From NCBI RefSeq assembly GCF_010548375.1, contig NZ_JAAGLY010000001.1:496001-560000 (forward strand): 64,000 nt of DNA. The letters run 5' to 3'. The first letter of the stretch is position 1. Every line of letters begins with the position of its first letter. The translations under genes were made by a program, and so were the position numbers. Under the pieces are notes generated by a model that was not told where the DNA came from, ran no database searches, and was given only the letters and a program-made list of their open reading frames with translations. Shown here one piece after another: positions 30,533 to 37,129 of this stretch. Origin of the DNA: Streptomyces sp. SID13726 (GTDB taxonomy: Bacteria; Actinomycetota; Actinomycetes; Streptomycetales; Streptomycetaceae).

Positions 30533-31387
30533 TCAGAACGGATACCACCGCACCTTCTCATCCCCGTCCCGCAACGAGGCCACCCTGCGCTCGAACTCGG
30601 CCAACGCCTCGGGACGGGACGGCGCGTGCTGTGCCACCCAGGCGCAGCTCGCCGTCTCGCGGGCGCCCCGCAGCACCGCGCACCCCTCCCATTCGCGCAC
30701 GTCCCAGCCGTACGCCTCGACGAAGGAGTCGTAGCTCTCGGACGGGAGCCCGTAGCGGTCGTGGGACAGGGCCATCACCACCAGATCGTGCTCCCGCAGA
30801 TCCGACGAGAAGGTCTCCAGGTCGACGAGGACCGGTCCGTGCGGCCCGACATGGACATTGCGGGGGAGCGCGTCGCCGTGGATCGGACCCGGTGTGAGCC
30901 GGGGCGTCAACGCGGCCGCCGCCCCCGCGAAACCGTCCCGGCGTCGCCGCAGGAACTCCGCGTCGGCGGCGGAGATCGCGTCCCCCGCGAGCCGCAGCCA
31001 GCGCTCCACGCCTCCCAGCAACTCACGGGGCGGCAGGGCGAAGGACGGGGACGGCAGCGCGTGCACCACCCGTAGCAGTTCGGCCAGATCCCGTGGCTCG
31101 GCGGGTCGTACGGCATCCGGCAGCCGGTGCCACACCGTGACCGGGTGCCCCGCCACGAGCCGCGCCTTCGGTTCGGCGGCCCGGACCGCGGGGACCCCCG
31201 CCTCTTCCAGCCACCCCGCGATGTCCAGTTCGCGGCGTGCCCGGTCCAGCAGCTCGGCGTCGCGGCCCACCTTGACGACCAGGTCACCGGCGGCGAACAC
31301 GGCGTTCTCCCCGAGGGCGAGCAGCCGCGCCGGCTCCGGCGGCACCCCCGCCGCGGCCAGTACGTCCCGCGCCTGTGCCTCGTCCAT
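30533..31387 (-). CDS. Aminoglycoside phosphotransferase-family protein
   Basis: 284 residues with the APH/choline-kinase fold: N-lobe ENAVFAAGDLVVKVGR (Lys for ATP binding, near residue 40), catalytic loop IHGDALPRNVHV with the expected His, Asp and Asn (near 188), and VDLETFS (the DFG-like Asp, near 207). Unlike the plus-strand member at 11403, its active-site residues are intact, so it is probably a kinase of a small-molecule hydroxyl (antibiotic, amino-sugar or metabolite). The start is ATG 31387 with GGGAGG upstream. It is convergent with the LysR gene and divergent from the sugar ABC transporter. Confidence 0.85.
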   Translation of the reverse strand: MDEAQARDVLAAAGVPPEPARLLALGENAVFAAGDLVVKVGRDAELLDRARRELDIAGWLEEAGVPAVRAAEPKARLVAGHPVTVWHRLPDAVRPAEPRDLAELLRVVHALPSPSFALPPRELLGGVERWLRLAGDAISAADAEFLRRRRDGFAGAAAALTPRLTPGPIHGDALPRNVHVGPHGPVLVDLETFSSDLREHDLVVMALSHDRYGLPSESYDSFVEAYGWDVREWEGCAVLRGARETASCAWVAQHAPSRPEALAEFERRVASLRDGDEKVRWYPF

Positions 31388-31409
31388 CGTCCGGCCTCCC
31401 GGTCCTGAT

Positions 31410-31480
31410 ATGTCGTCCATACATGTCGTCCATGCCGGTGTGCCGCCACCGCGAACCATGTCTGCGTCGCCACCGCGAAC
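31410..31480. repeat. Two pairs of short direct repeats upstream of the sugar transporter
   Basis: ATGTCGTCCAT occurs at 31410 and 31423, and GCCACCGCGAAC at 31445 and 31469. They lie 150-220 bp ahead of the transporter start, in the 246-bp divergent gap shared with the APH-family gene. They could be regulator binding sites; nothing else recognisable is in this gap. Confidence 0.5.
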
Positions 31481-31633
31481 GGCGTCGTGATCCCGCCATC
31501 CACCGGCCAGTCTCGCATTCGTACAGGTAGACCCGTGTGCGCGCTGCCTTGACGGCGCATACCCCCTTCACGACCATGACGGAGGCCCACGCCGGGGCCG
31601 GACCGTCACGAGCCGTGCGAAGGAGCCGATTAC

Positions 31634-32569
31634 GTGACATTGGTGACCGCGACGAGGCGGTCGGCGCGGGGCGGGCCGCGGGCCCAGGGGGAGCGGCCGC
31701 CTTCCGACCGGGGCGCCTGGTTCCTGGTGCTGCCCGCGCTGATCCCGATCCTGGTGCTGAGCGTGGGACCCCTGCTCTACGGGATCCTGCTGGCCTTCAC
31801 CGACGCGCAGTCCGGCCGCACCCAGGCCACGCGATGGATCGGCGGCCTCAACTTCCAGGACCTGCTGCACGACACGCTGTTCTGGGAGTCGTTCCGGATC
31901 GGACTCGTGTGGGCGGTCGGGGTGACCGTCCCGCAGTTCCTGCTGGCGCTCGGCCTCGCCCTGCTCCTCGACCAGGACCTCAAGCTGCGCTGGCTCGCCC
32001 GCGCCCTCGCGATCATCCCGTGGGCCATGCCCGAGGTCGTCGTCGGCGTGATGTGGCGGCTCGTCTACAACCCGGACGCCGGCGTCCTCAACGAGACCCT
32101 GCGCACCCTAGGCCTCGGCGACGGCCGCGACTGGCTCAGTGGCCTGTCCACCGCCCTGCCCGCCGTGATCGTCGTCGGCGTCTGGGCCGGGATGCCCCAG
32201 ACGACGGTCACCCTGCTCGCCGGGCTCCAGAACACCCCGCGCGAACTCCACGAGGCGGCCGCGATGGACGGCGCGGGCGCCTGGCGCCGCTTCCGCACGG
32301 TCACCTGGCCCGCCCTCAGGCCGGTCGCGCTCTCGATCACCGCGCTCAACTTCATCTGGAACTTCAACTCGTTCGCCCTGGTGTACGTGCTGACCAGCGG
32401 CGGTCCCGGCGGCCGCACCCGGCTGCCCATGCTCTTCGCCTACGAAGAGGCCTTCCGCTACGGCCAGTTCGGCTACGCCGCCGCGATGGGCCTGGTGATG
32501 GTCGCGGTGATCTCCGTCCTGCTCGCCGTCTTCCTGGTGGGCCGGCTCAGGGGAGGTGACGAGGCATGA
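31634..32569 (+). CDS. Carbohydrate ABC transporter permease (MalF-like, CUT1)
   Basis: 311 residues, six hydrophobic segments, with the EAA loop EAAAMDGAGAWRRFRTVTWP (near residue 212) that contacts the ATPase. The sequence near its start, LVLPALIPILVLSVGPLLYG, is typical of MalF-type sugar permeases. It forms the membrane pore with the next gene; the ATP-binding subunit is absent, as is normal in Streptomyces, where MsiK serves many sugar importers. GTG 31634 has AAGGAG 8 bases upstream. Stop and next start overlap (ATGA). No repressor gene is adjacent. Confidence 0.95.
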   Translation: MTLVTATRRSARGGPRAQGERPPSDRGAWFLVLPALIPILVLSVGPLLYGILLAFTDAQSGRTQATRWIGGLNFQDLLHDTLFWESFRIGLVWAVGVTVPQFLLALGLALLLDQDLKLRWLARALAIIPWAMPEVVVGVMWRLVYNPDAGVLNETLRTLGLGDGRDWLSGLSTALPAVIVVGVWAGMPQTTVTLLAGLQNTPRELHEAAAMDGAGAWRRFRTVTWPALRPVALSITALNFIWNFNSFALVYVLTSGGPGGRTRLPMLFAYEEAFRYGQFGYAAAMGLVMVAVISVLLAVFLVGRLRGGDEA

Positions 32570-33399
32570 GGACCAGCACCACCGGCCGCGTCGGCCAGTA
32601 CGCCGCCCTCCTCGCCTATCTCGTCTTCCTCGCCTTCCCCTTCCTCTGGCTGCTCTCCACCGCCTTCAAGTCCCCACGGGAGCTGGGCAGTCTGCACCCC
32701 ACCTGGATTCCCCGGGACCCCACCCTCGACAACTTCCGCCAGGCCTTCGACGAACAGCCCCTGCTGCGCGCCGCCGGCAACTCCCTGCTCGCCGCGCTCG
32801 CCGCCGCCGTGATCGCCGTACTGATCGCGACCCCGCTCGCCTACGTCATGGCCCGCCGGCGTACCCGGCTCGCGAGGGCCGCCACCGGCTGGGTGGTGGT
32901 CAGCCAGGCCTTCCCGCTGGTGCTGGTGATCATCCCGCTGTTCCTGGTCCTCAAGGAGCTGCGGCTGATCAACTCCCTTGTGGGCCTGGTGATGGTGTAC
33001 GTCGTGTGGGCGCTGCCGTTCGCGCTGTGGATGCTCGTCGGATACGTCCGTGCCGTGCCCACCGAACTGGAGGAGGCGGCGGCCGTCGACGGGGCCGGAC
33101 GTCTCAGGACCCTGGTCTCGGTGACGGCGCCCCTGCTCGCGCCGGGGCTCGTGGCGACGGGGCTGTTCGCGTTCATCACCGCGTGGAACGAGTTCTTCTT
33201 CGCCCTGGTCCTGCTCAAGACACCGGAGAAGCAGACCCTGCCGGTGGTGCTCACGCACTTCATCGGCGCCGAGGGAGTGGCCGACCTGGGCCCGCTCGCA
33301 GCGGCCGCCTTCCTGGCCACCCTTCCCTCATTGATCATCTTCGCGATCATCCAACGCCGGATCACAGGAGGCATGTTGGCCGGGGCGGTGAAGAGCTGA
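32566..33399 (+). CDS. Carbohydrate ABC transporter permease (MalG-like, CUT1)
   Basis: 277 residues, six hydrophobic segments, EAA loop EEAAAVDGAGRLRTLVSVTAP (near residue 166). It pairs with the preceding permease. Its ATG overlaps that gene's stop by four bases and its own stop overlaps the next ATG (TGATG), so the three genes are translationally coupled. The sugar is not determined by the sequence. Confidence 0.95.
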   Translation: MRTSTTGRVGQYAALLAYLVFLAFPFLWLLSTAFKSPRELGSLHPTWIPRDPTLDNFRQAFDEQPLLRAAGNSLLAALAAAVIAVLIATPLAYVMARRRTRLARAATGWVVVSQAFPLVLVIIPLFLVLKELRLINSLVGLVMVYVVWALPFALWMLVGYVRAVPTELEEAAAVDGAGRLRTLVSVTAPLLAPGLVATGLFAFITAWNEFFFALVLLKTPEKQTLPVVLTHFIGAEGVADLGPLAAAAFLATLPSLIIFAIIQRRITGGMLAGAVKS

Positions 33400-34670
33400 T
33401 GCGCGCACGATGGATCGCCGTACTCGTCCTGCTCCTCGCGGGGTGCACCGGCACACCCGCCTCCGACGGCGGCCCCGTCACCCTCCGCTTCCAGTCCCTG
33501 GCCTGGCAGGAGGAGTCCGTCAAGGCCAACAAGGAACTCGTGAAGGAGTGGAACGCGGCCCATCCCGGCGTCAAGGTCGAGTACGTGCAGGGGAGTTGGG
33601 ACAGCGTCCACGACCAGCTGCTCACCTCCTTCGAGGGCGGTGAGGCCCCCGACATCATCCACGACGCCTCCGACGACCTCGCCGACTTCGCGTACGGCGG
33701 CTACCTCGCCGACCTGAGCGACCTGCTGCCCCAGAGGCTCAAGTCCGACATCCCGCAACGGAGTTGGGACACGGCCACCTTCGGCGACGGCGTCTACGGC
33801 GTGCCCTTCCTCCAGGAACCCCGGGTGCTGATCGCCAACGCGGAGTGGCTGAAGAAGTCCGGCGTACGCGTCCCCACGCCCGAACACCCCTGGAGCTGGG
33901 CGGAGTTCCGGCACATCACCGACGGGCTCAGCGGTGACGGCAAGTACGGAGTGGCCTGGCCGCTCAAGGAACCCGTCTCCGCCACCCTCAACCTGTCCCT
34001 GTCGGCGGGCGGACAGCTCTTCCACCGGGGCGCCGACGGAAAGGTCACCGTCCGGTTCGAGAAGGCCGACGAGACCGTGCCGCGCACCATCCACGACCAG
34101 GCGAACACCGACCACAGCGCCTCGCCCACCACGCTCGGCAGCGGCGGCTCCGACACCCTGCCCGGCTTCTTCGGCGGCCGGTACGCGATGGTCCCGCTCG
34201 GGTTCTCCTACCGTCAGCAGATCGCGCAGCAGGCGCCGAAGGGCTTCCGGTGGCAGGTGCTGCCCGCCCCGGCCGGTGCCGACGGGCTCACCCAGGGCGT
34301 CAGCCCGCAGACCCTGTCCGTCGCCGAGGACTGCCCGCACAAGAAGGAGGCCGCCGAGTTCATCGACTTCCTCCTCCAGCCGAAGAACATGGTCCGGCTC
34401 GCGCTGGGGGACTGGATGCTGCCGACCGGAACCGAGGCCCTCGCCGATCCCGCCCTGCACACCGCGAAGGACGGCTGGGCGACCGGCACCGCCCTCGCCG
34501 CGCACCTCCGCTCGGCGCCCGCGCAGTCCGTCCGGGGCTACCCGGAGTGGAAGGACAAGGTCGCCACCCCCGCCTTCCAGGAGTACTACAGCGGCGCGAT
34601 CGGCCTCGGCGAGCTGCGCGAACGGCTGGAGGACGACGGGAACCTGGTGCTGGCCCGGTATCAGCGCTGA
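33399..34670 (+). CDS. Sugar-binding lipoprotein of the ABC transporter
   Basis: 423 residues with a lipoprotein signal (ARWIAVLVLLLAGC, lipobox Cys at residue 15) and a type I/II extracellular solute-binding fold typical of family 1 (MalE-like): DIIHDASDDLADFAYGG, YGVPFLQEPRVLIANAEWLKKSG and VSPQTLSVAEDCPHKKEAAEFI. It sits outside the membrane and delivers substrate to the two permeases encoded upstream. The substrate is unknown; family members bind malto-oligosaccharides, cellobiose, xylobiose or similar. The 3' end carries the first copy of a 20-bp-period repeat that continues into the erm upstream region. Confidence 0.93.
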   Translation: MRARWIAVLVLLLAGCTGTPASDGGPVTLRFQSLAWQEESVKANKELVKEWNAAHPGVKVEYVQGSWDSVHDQLLTSFEGGEAPDIIHDASDDLADFAYGGYLADLSDLLPQRLKSDIPQRSWDTATFGDGVYGVPFLQEPRVLIANAEWLKKSGVRVPTPEHPWSWAEFRHITDGLSGDGKYGVAWPLKEPVSATLNLSLSAGGQLFHRGADGKVTVRFEKADETVPRTIHDQANTDHSASPTTLGSGGSDTLPGFFGGRYAMVPLGFSYRQQIAQQAPKGFRWQVLPAPAGADGLTQGVSPQTLSVAEDCPHKKEAAEFIDFLLQPKNMVRLALGDWMLPTGTEALADPALHTAKDGWATGTALAAHLRSAPAQSVRGYPEWKDKVATPAFQEYYSGAIGLGELRERLEDDGNLVLARYQR

Positions 34671-34729
34671 AACCCGCTACCAGCGTCGATGACCTACTAC
34701 CAGCGTCGACAACCCGCAACCAGCGCTGA
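34659..34729. repeat. Four 12-bp elements with ~20-bp period upstream of the erm promoter
   Basis: TATCAGCGCTGA (34659), TACCAGCGTCGA (34678), TACCAGCGTCGA (34698) and AACCAGCGCTGA (34718) repeat with spacings of 19, 20 and 20 bp, so they lie on nearly the same face of the helix over four contiguous turns-of-two. The first overlaps the stop codon of the sugar-binding protein gene; the last ends 7 bp before the putative -35 box of the erm leader. This looks like an array of operator sites for an unknown regulator. Confidence 0.65.
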
Positions 34730-34736
34730 AAATCTG

Positions 34737-34766
34737 TTGCCCCGGCCGGCGGGACCGCCCTAGCGT
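34737..34766 (+). promoter_or_regulatory. Putative promoter of the erm leader transcript
   Basis: TTGCCC (34737-34742) and TAGCGT (34761-34766) are 18 bp apart, matching a vegetative sigma factor promoter. The start site would be about 34773-34774, exactly at the GTG of the 39-codon leader reading frame, so the message would be leaderless there, as is common for Streptomyces resistance genes. Confidence 0.5.
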
Positions 34767-34773
34767 TCCGTCC

Positions 34774-34893
34774 GTGGCAGCGAACAACGCGATCACTCGC
34801 ACCGGTCTCGGCCGGGGTCTCACGCCTTCCGCTCGGAAGCGCCGTGGCCCCGGAGCCCTGACCGGTCCGGGGAGCCACGTCCGCCGTCGCTGA
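34774..34893 (+). CDS. Putative macrolide-sensing leader peptide of erm (39 aa)
   Basis: An in-frame GTG to TGA reading frame of 39 codons lies between the putative promoter and erm. Residues 21-24 are Arg-Lys-Arg-Arg and residues 37-39 are Arg-Arg-Arg. Macrolide-bound ribosomes are known to arrest at R/K-x-R/K motifs, and many actinobacterial erm leaders use them. Codons 21-23 (34834-34842) coincide with one arm of a small stem (CTTCC 34826-34830 with GGAAG 34835-34839), and a further stem CCCCGGA/TCCGGGG spans 34848-34872, so stalling here would change RNA folding ahead of erm. No homologue was checked; assignment rests on position and motif. Confidence 0.55.
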   Translation: MAANNAITRTGLGRGLTPSARKRRGPGALTGPGSHVRRR

Positions 34894-34937
34894 TCGCCGA
34901 TCACGCGCGGCCGGGTTGGTCGCGCGCACACTCTCCT

Positions 34938-34984
34938 GTCTTCCGGTCAGGGCCTTCGTCTGCCCTCTCCCGCTTCCGGAAGAC
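34938..34984 (+). promoter_or_regulatory. Attenuator hairpin next to the erm ribosome-binding site
   Basis: GTCTTCCGG (34938-34946) pairs perfectly with CCGGAAGAC (34976-34984), and inside the loop AGGGC (34949-34953) pairs with GCCCT (34962-34966). The outer stem ends at the base before the AAGGA ribosome site (34985-34989) of erm. CTTCCG at 34940-34945 is also complementary to CGGAAG at 34834-34839 inside the leader frame, so alternative folds are possible, as in known erm translational attenuators. Confidence 0.6.
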
Positions 34985-34998
34985 AAGGACCGCAGGCC

Positions 34999-35778
34999 AT
35001 GGCCCGCCCCACGCGCGTCTCTCGCGCGCTCTCGCAGAACTTCCTCACCGACCGCAAGGCCGCGACACGGCTCGCCCGACTGGCCGTCCCCGACCGCGCC
35101 GAACCTCCCCTCCTCCTCGAAGTCGGCGCGGGCAAAGGCGCGTTGACGCAGCTGCTCGCGCCGCGCTGCCGCAGGCTCCTCGCCTACGAGATCGACGCAC
35201 GGCTCGTCCCCGCGCTCGACGCCCGCGTGGGCGGCACGCCCCAAGTCCGTGTCGTCGAGGGGGACTTCCTGGCGGCGCGGCCCCCTCGGGAGCCCTTCTC
35301 CGTCGCCGGGAACGTGCCTTTCTCACGTACCGCCGCGATCGTCGACTGGTGTCTGCGGGCTCCGGCGCTCACCGACGCGACGCTCCTCACACAGCTGGAG
35401 TACGCCCGTAAGCGCACCGGGGACTACGGGAGTTGGACCCTGCTGACGGTTCTGAGCTGGCCCCGGTTCGACTGGCGCCTTGTGGGCCGGGTCGGACGGT
35501 ACAGCTTCCGGCCCGTGCCGCGGGTCGACGCCGGGATCATCCGGATCGAGCGCCGCCCTGCGCCGCTTCTCCCGTCCGGCGCCGGGTACGGGTGGCGGCA
35601 TCTGGTCGAGCTCGGGTTCTCGGGCGTCGGGGGCTCGCTGTACGCCTCGCTGTGCCGGGCCCACCCCCGGCGCCGGGTCGATGCGGCCTTCCGCGGTGTC
35701 GGTCTCGACCGGGCCGTACTCGTGGGGGAGGTGCCGCCCGAGCGGTGGCTGCGGTTGCACGAGGTGCTGACGGGGTGA
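34999..35778 (+). CDS. erm: 23S rRNA adenine N6-methyltransferase (Erm family)
   Basis: 259 residues with the Erm/KsgA fold: SQNFLTDRKAATRLARL at the N-terminus, S-adenosylmethionine loop LEVGAGKGALT (near residue 40), the acidic ribose-binding E in YEIDARL, VVEGDFL and the catalytic GNVPFSRTAAIVDW (near 104). Erm enzymes methylate A2058 of 23S rRNA and protect against macrolides, lincosamides and streptogramin B. Erm rather than KsgA is favoured by the presence of a leader peptide, by the macrolide glycosyltransferase that follows, and by the S. lividans precedent (lrm, then mgt). AAGGA lies 9 bases before ATG 34999. Mono- versus dimethylation cannot be told. Confidence 0.92.
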   Translation: MARPTRVSRALSQNFLTDRKAATRLARLAVPDRAEPPLLLEVGAGKGALTQLLAPRCRRLLAYEIDARLVPALDARVGGTPQVRVVEGDFLAARPPREPFSVAGNVPFSRTAAIVDWCLRAPALTDATLLTQLEYARKRTGDYGSWTLLTVLSWPRFDWRLVGRVGRYSFRPVPRVDAGIIRIERRPAPLLPSGAGYGWRHLVELGFSGVGGSLYASLCRAHPRRRVDAAFRGVGLDRAVLVGEVPPERWLRLHEVLTG

Positions 35779-35827
35779 GTGCTCCGGCGATGAACACGAG
35801 CAGGGCATGAGTCCTCCGGCAATAAAG

Positions 35828-35857
35828 TTGCACGAGACGTCTCGTCTCGCTTAGCCT
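35828..35857 (+). promoter_or_regulatory. Promoter and palindromic operator of the macrolide glycosyltransferase gene
   Basis: TTGCAC (35828-35833) and TAGCCT (35852-35857) are 18 bp apart; transcription would start at or next to the ATG at 35865, giving a leaderless message. A perfect 14-bp palindrome ACGAGACGTCTCGT occupies 35832-35845, overlapping the -35 box and spacer. It has the form of a TetR-family operator. No tetR gene is in the window, so the repressor would act from elsewhere. Confidence 0.65.
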
Positions 35858-35864
35858 TCTCTCC

Positions 35865-37067
35865 ATGACCACTCCCTCGCACATCGCCATGTTCTCCGTC
35901 GCCGCCCACGGCCACGTGAACCCCAGCCTGGAAGTGATCCGCGAGCTCGTGGCGCGAGGGCACAGGGTCACGTACGCCATTCCGCCGCTGTTCGCCGAGA
36001 AGGTCGCCGAGACCGGGGCCGAGCCCAGGCTCTGGGAGTCGACGCTGCCCGGTCCCGACGACGACCCGGCGGCCTGGGGGAGCGAACTGCTCGACCACGT
36101 GGAGATCTTCCTCGCCGACGCGATGCAGGCCCTGCCCCAGCTCGCCGAGGCGTACGACGGCGACGAGCCGGATCTCGTGCTGCACGACATCACCGCCTAC
36201 CCGGCCCGGGTCCTGGCTCACCGCTGGGGCGTGCCCGCGATCTCGCTGTCCCCGAACCTCGTGGCCTGGGAGGGCTACGAGGAGGAGGTCGCCGAGCCGA
36301 TGTGGGCCGGGCCGAAGAGCACCGAGCGCGGACAGGCCTACTACGCCCGCTTCGAGGGCTGGCTGAAGGAGAACGGGGTCGAGCTGCACCCGGACCCCTT
36401 CGCCGGCCGGCCCGACCGCTCCCTCGTGCTGATCCCGAAGGCGCTCCAGCCCAACGCCGACCGGGTCGACGAGAGCGTGTACACCTTCGTCGGCGCGTGC
36501 CAGGGCGACCGCGGCTCCCAGGGGGACTGGCAGCGGCCGGCCGGTGCCGAGAAGGTGGCCCTCGTGTCGCTCGGGTCGTCCTTCACCAAGCGGCCCGACT
36601 TCTACCGGGAATGCCTCAGGGCCTTCGGTGACCTGCCCGGCTGGCACCTCGTGCTCCAGATCGGCAGGCATGTGGACCCGGCCGAGCTGGGCGTCGTACC
36701 GGACAACGTCGAAGTGCGGTCCTGGGTACCGCAGTTGGCGATCCTCAAGGAGGCCGACCTGTTCGTCACGCATGCCGGGGCGGGCGGCAGCCAGGAGGGG
36801 CTCGCGACCGCCACGCCGATGATCGCCGTACCGCAGGCGGTGGACCAGTTCGGCAACGCCGACATGCTGGTGGGTCTCGGTGTCGCCCGGCGGATCGACA
36901 CGGAGGACGCGACCGCCGAGGCGCTGCGGGAAGCCGCCCTCGCGTTGGTTGGCGACCCCGAAGTGGCCGGGAAACTCAAGGAGGTTCAGGCGGAGATGGC
37001 CCAGGAGGGCGGCACCCGCAGGGCGGCCGACCTCATCGAGGCCGAACTGTCCGCGCGCCGGGCATGA
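35865..37067 (+). CDS. mgt: Macrolide glycosyltransferase (MGT/OleD-like, GT1 family)
   Basis: 400 residues with a GT-B fold: N-terminal acceptor domain with the catalytic His in [12 protein letters not shown] (near residue 13) and partner Asp region HDITAYP (near 108), and C-terminal UDP-sugar domain with the signature [20 protein letters not shown] and QAVDQFGNA (near 298-330). Close in pattern to OleD/OleI and S. lividans Mgt, which transfer glucose from UDP-glucose to the 2'-OH of desosamine or mycaminose in macrolides and inactivate them. It stands 86 bp after erm with its own promoter; together they give target protection and drug inactivation. Confidence 0.95.
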   Translation: MTTPSHIAMFSVAAHGHVNPSLEVIRELVARGHRVTYAIPPLFAEKVAETGAEPRLWESTLPGPDDDPAAWGSELLDHVEIFLADAMQALPQLAEAYDGDEPDLVLHDITAYPARVLAHRWGVPAISLSPNLVAWEGYEEEVAEPMWAGPKSTERGQAYYARFEGWLKENGVELHPDPFAGRPDRSLVLIPKALQPNADRVDESVYTFVGACQGDRGSQGDWQRPAGAEKVALVSLGSSFTKRPDFYRECLRAFGDLPGWHLVLQIGRHVDPAELGVVPDNVEVRSWVPQLAILKEADLFVTHAGAGGSQEGLATATPMIAVPQAVDQFGNADMLVGLGVARRIDTEDATAEALREAALALVGDPEVAGKLKEVQAEMAQEGGTRRAADLIEAELSARRA

Positions 37068-37070
37068 GAA

Positions 37071-37107
37071 GAGGGCCCGTTGGCTCCCCGGTGACCAACG
37101 GGCCCTC
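37071..37107. terminator. Strong bidirectional terminator after mgt
   Basis: GAGGGCCCGTTGG (37071-37083) is perfectly complementary to CCAACGGGCCCTC (37095-37107) around an 11-base loop. It starts three bases after the mgt stop and serves the convergent MMPL gene ending at 37130. Confidence 0.9.
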
Positions 37108-37129
37108 AGTTCAGGGGGGTTCGAGGCTC

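Noticed and set aside
34999..35778. Housekeeping KsgA/RsmA 16S rRNA dimethyltransferase
   Set aside because: Same fold, but the leader peptide, hairpins and the macrolide glycosyltransferase next door favour Erm, and the gene pair matches lrm-mgt known in S. lividans.
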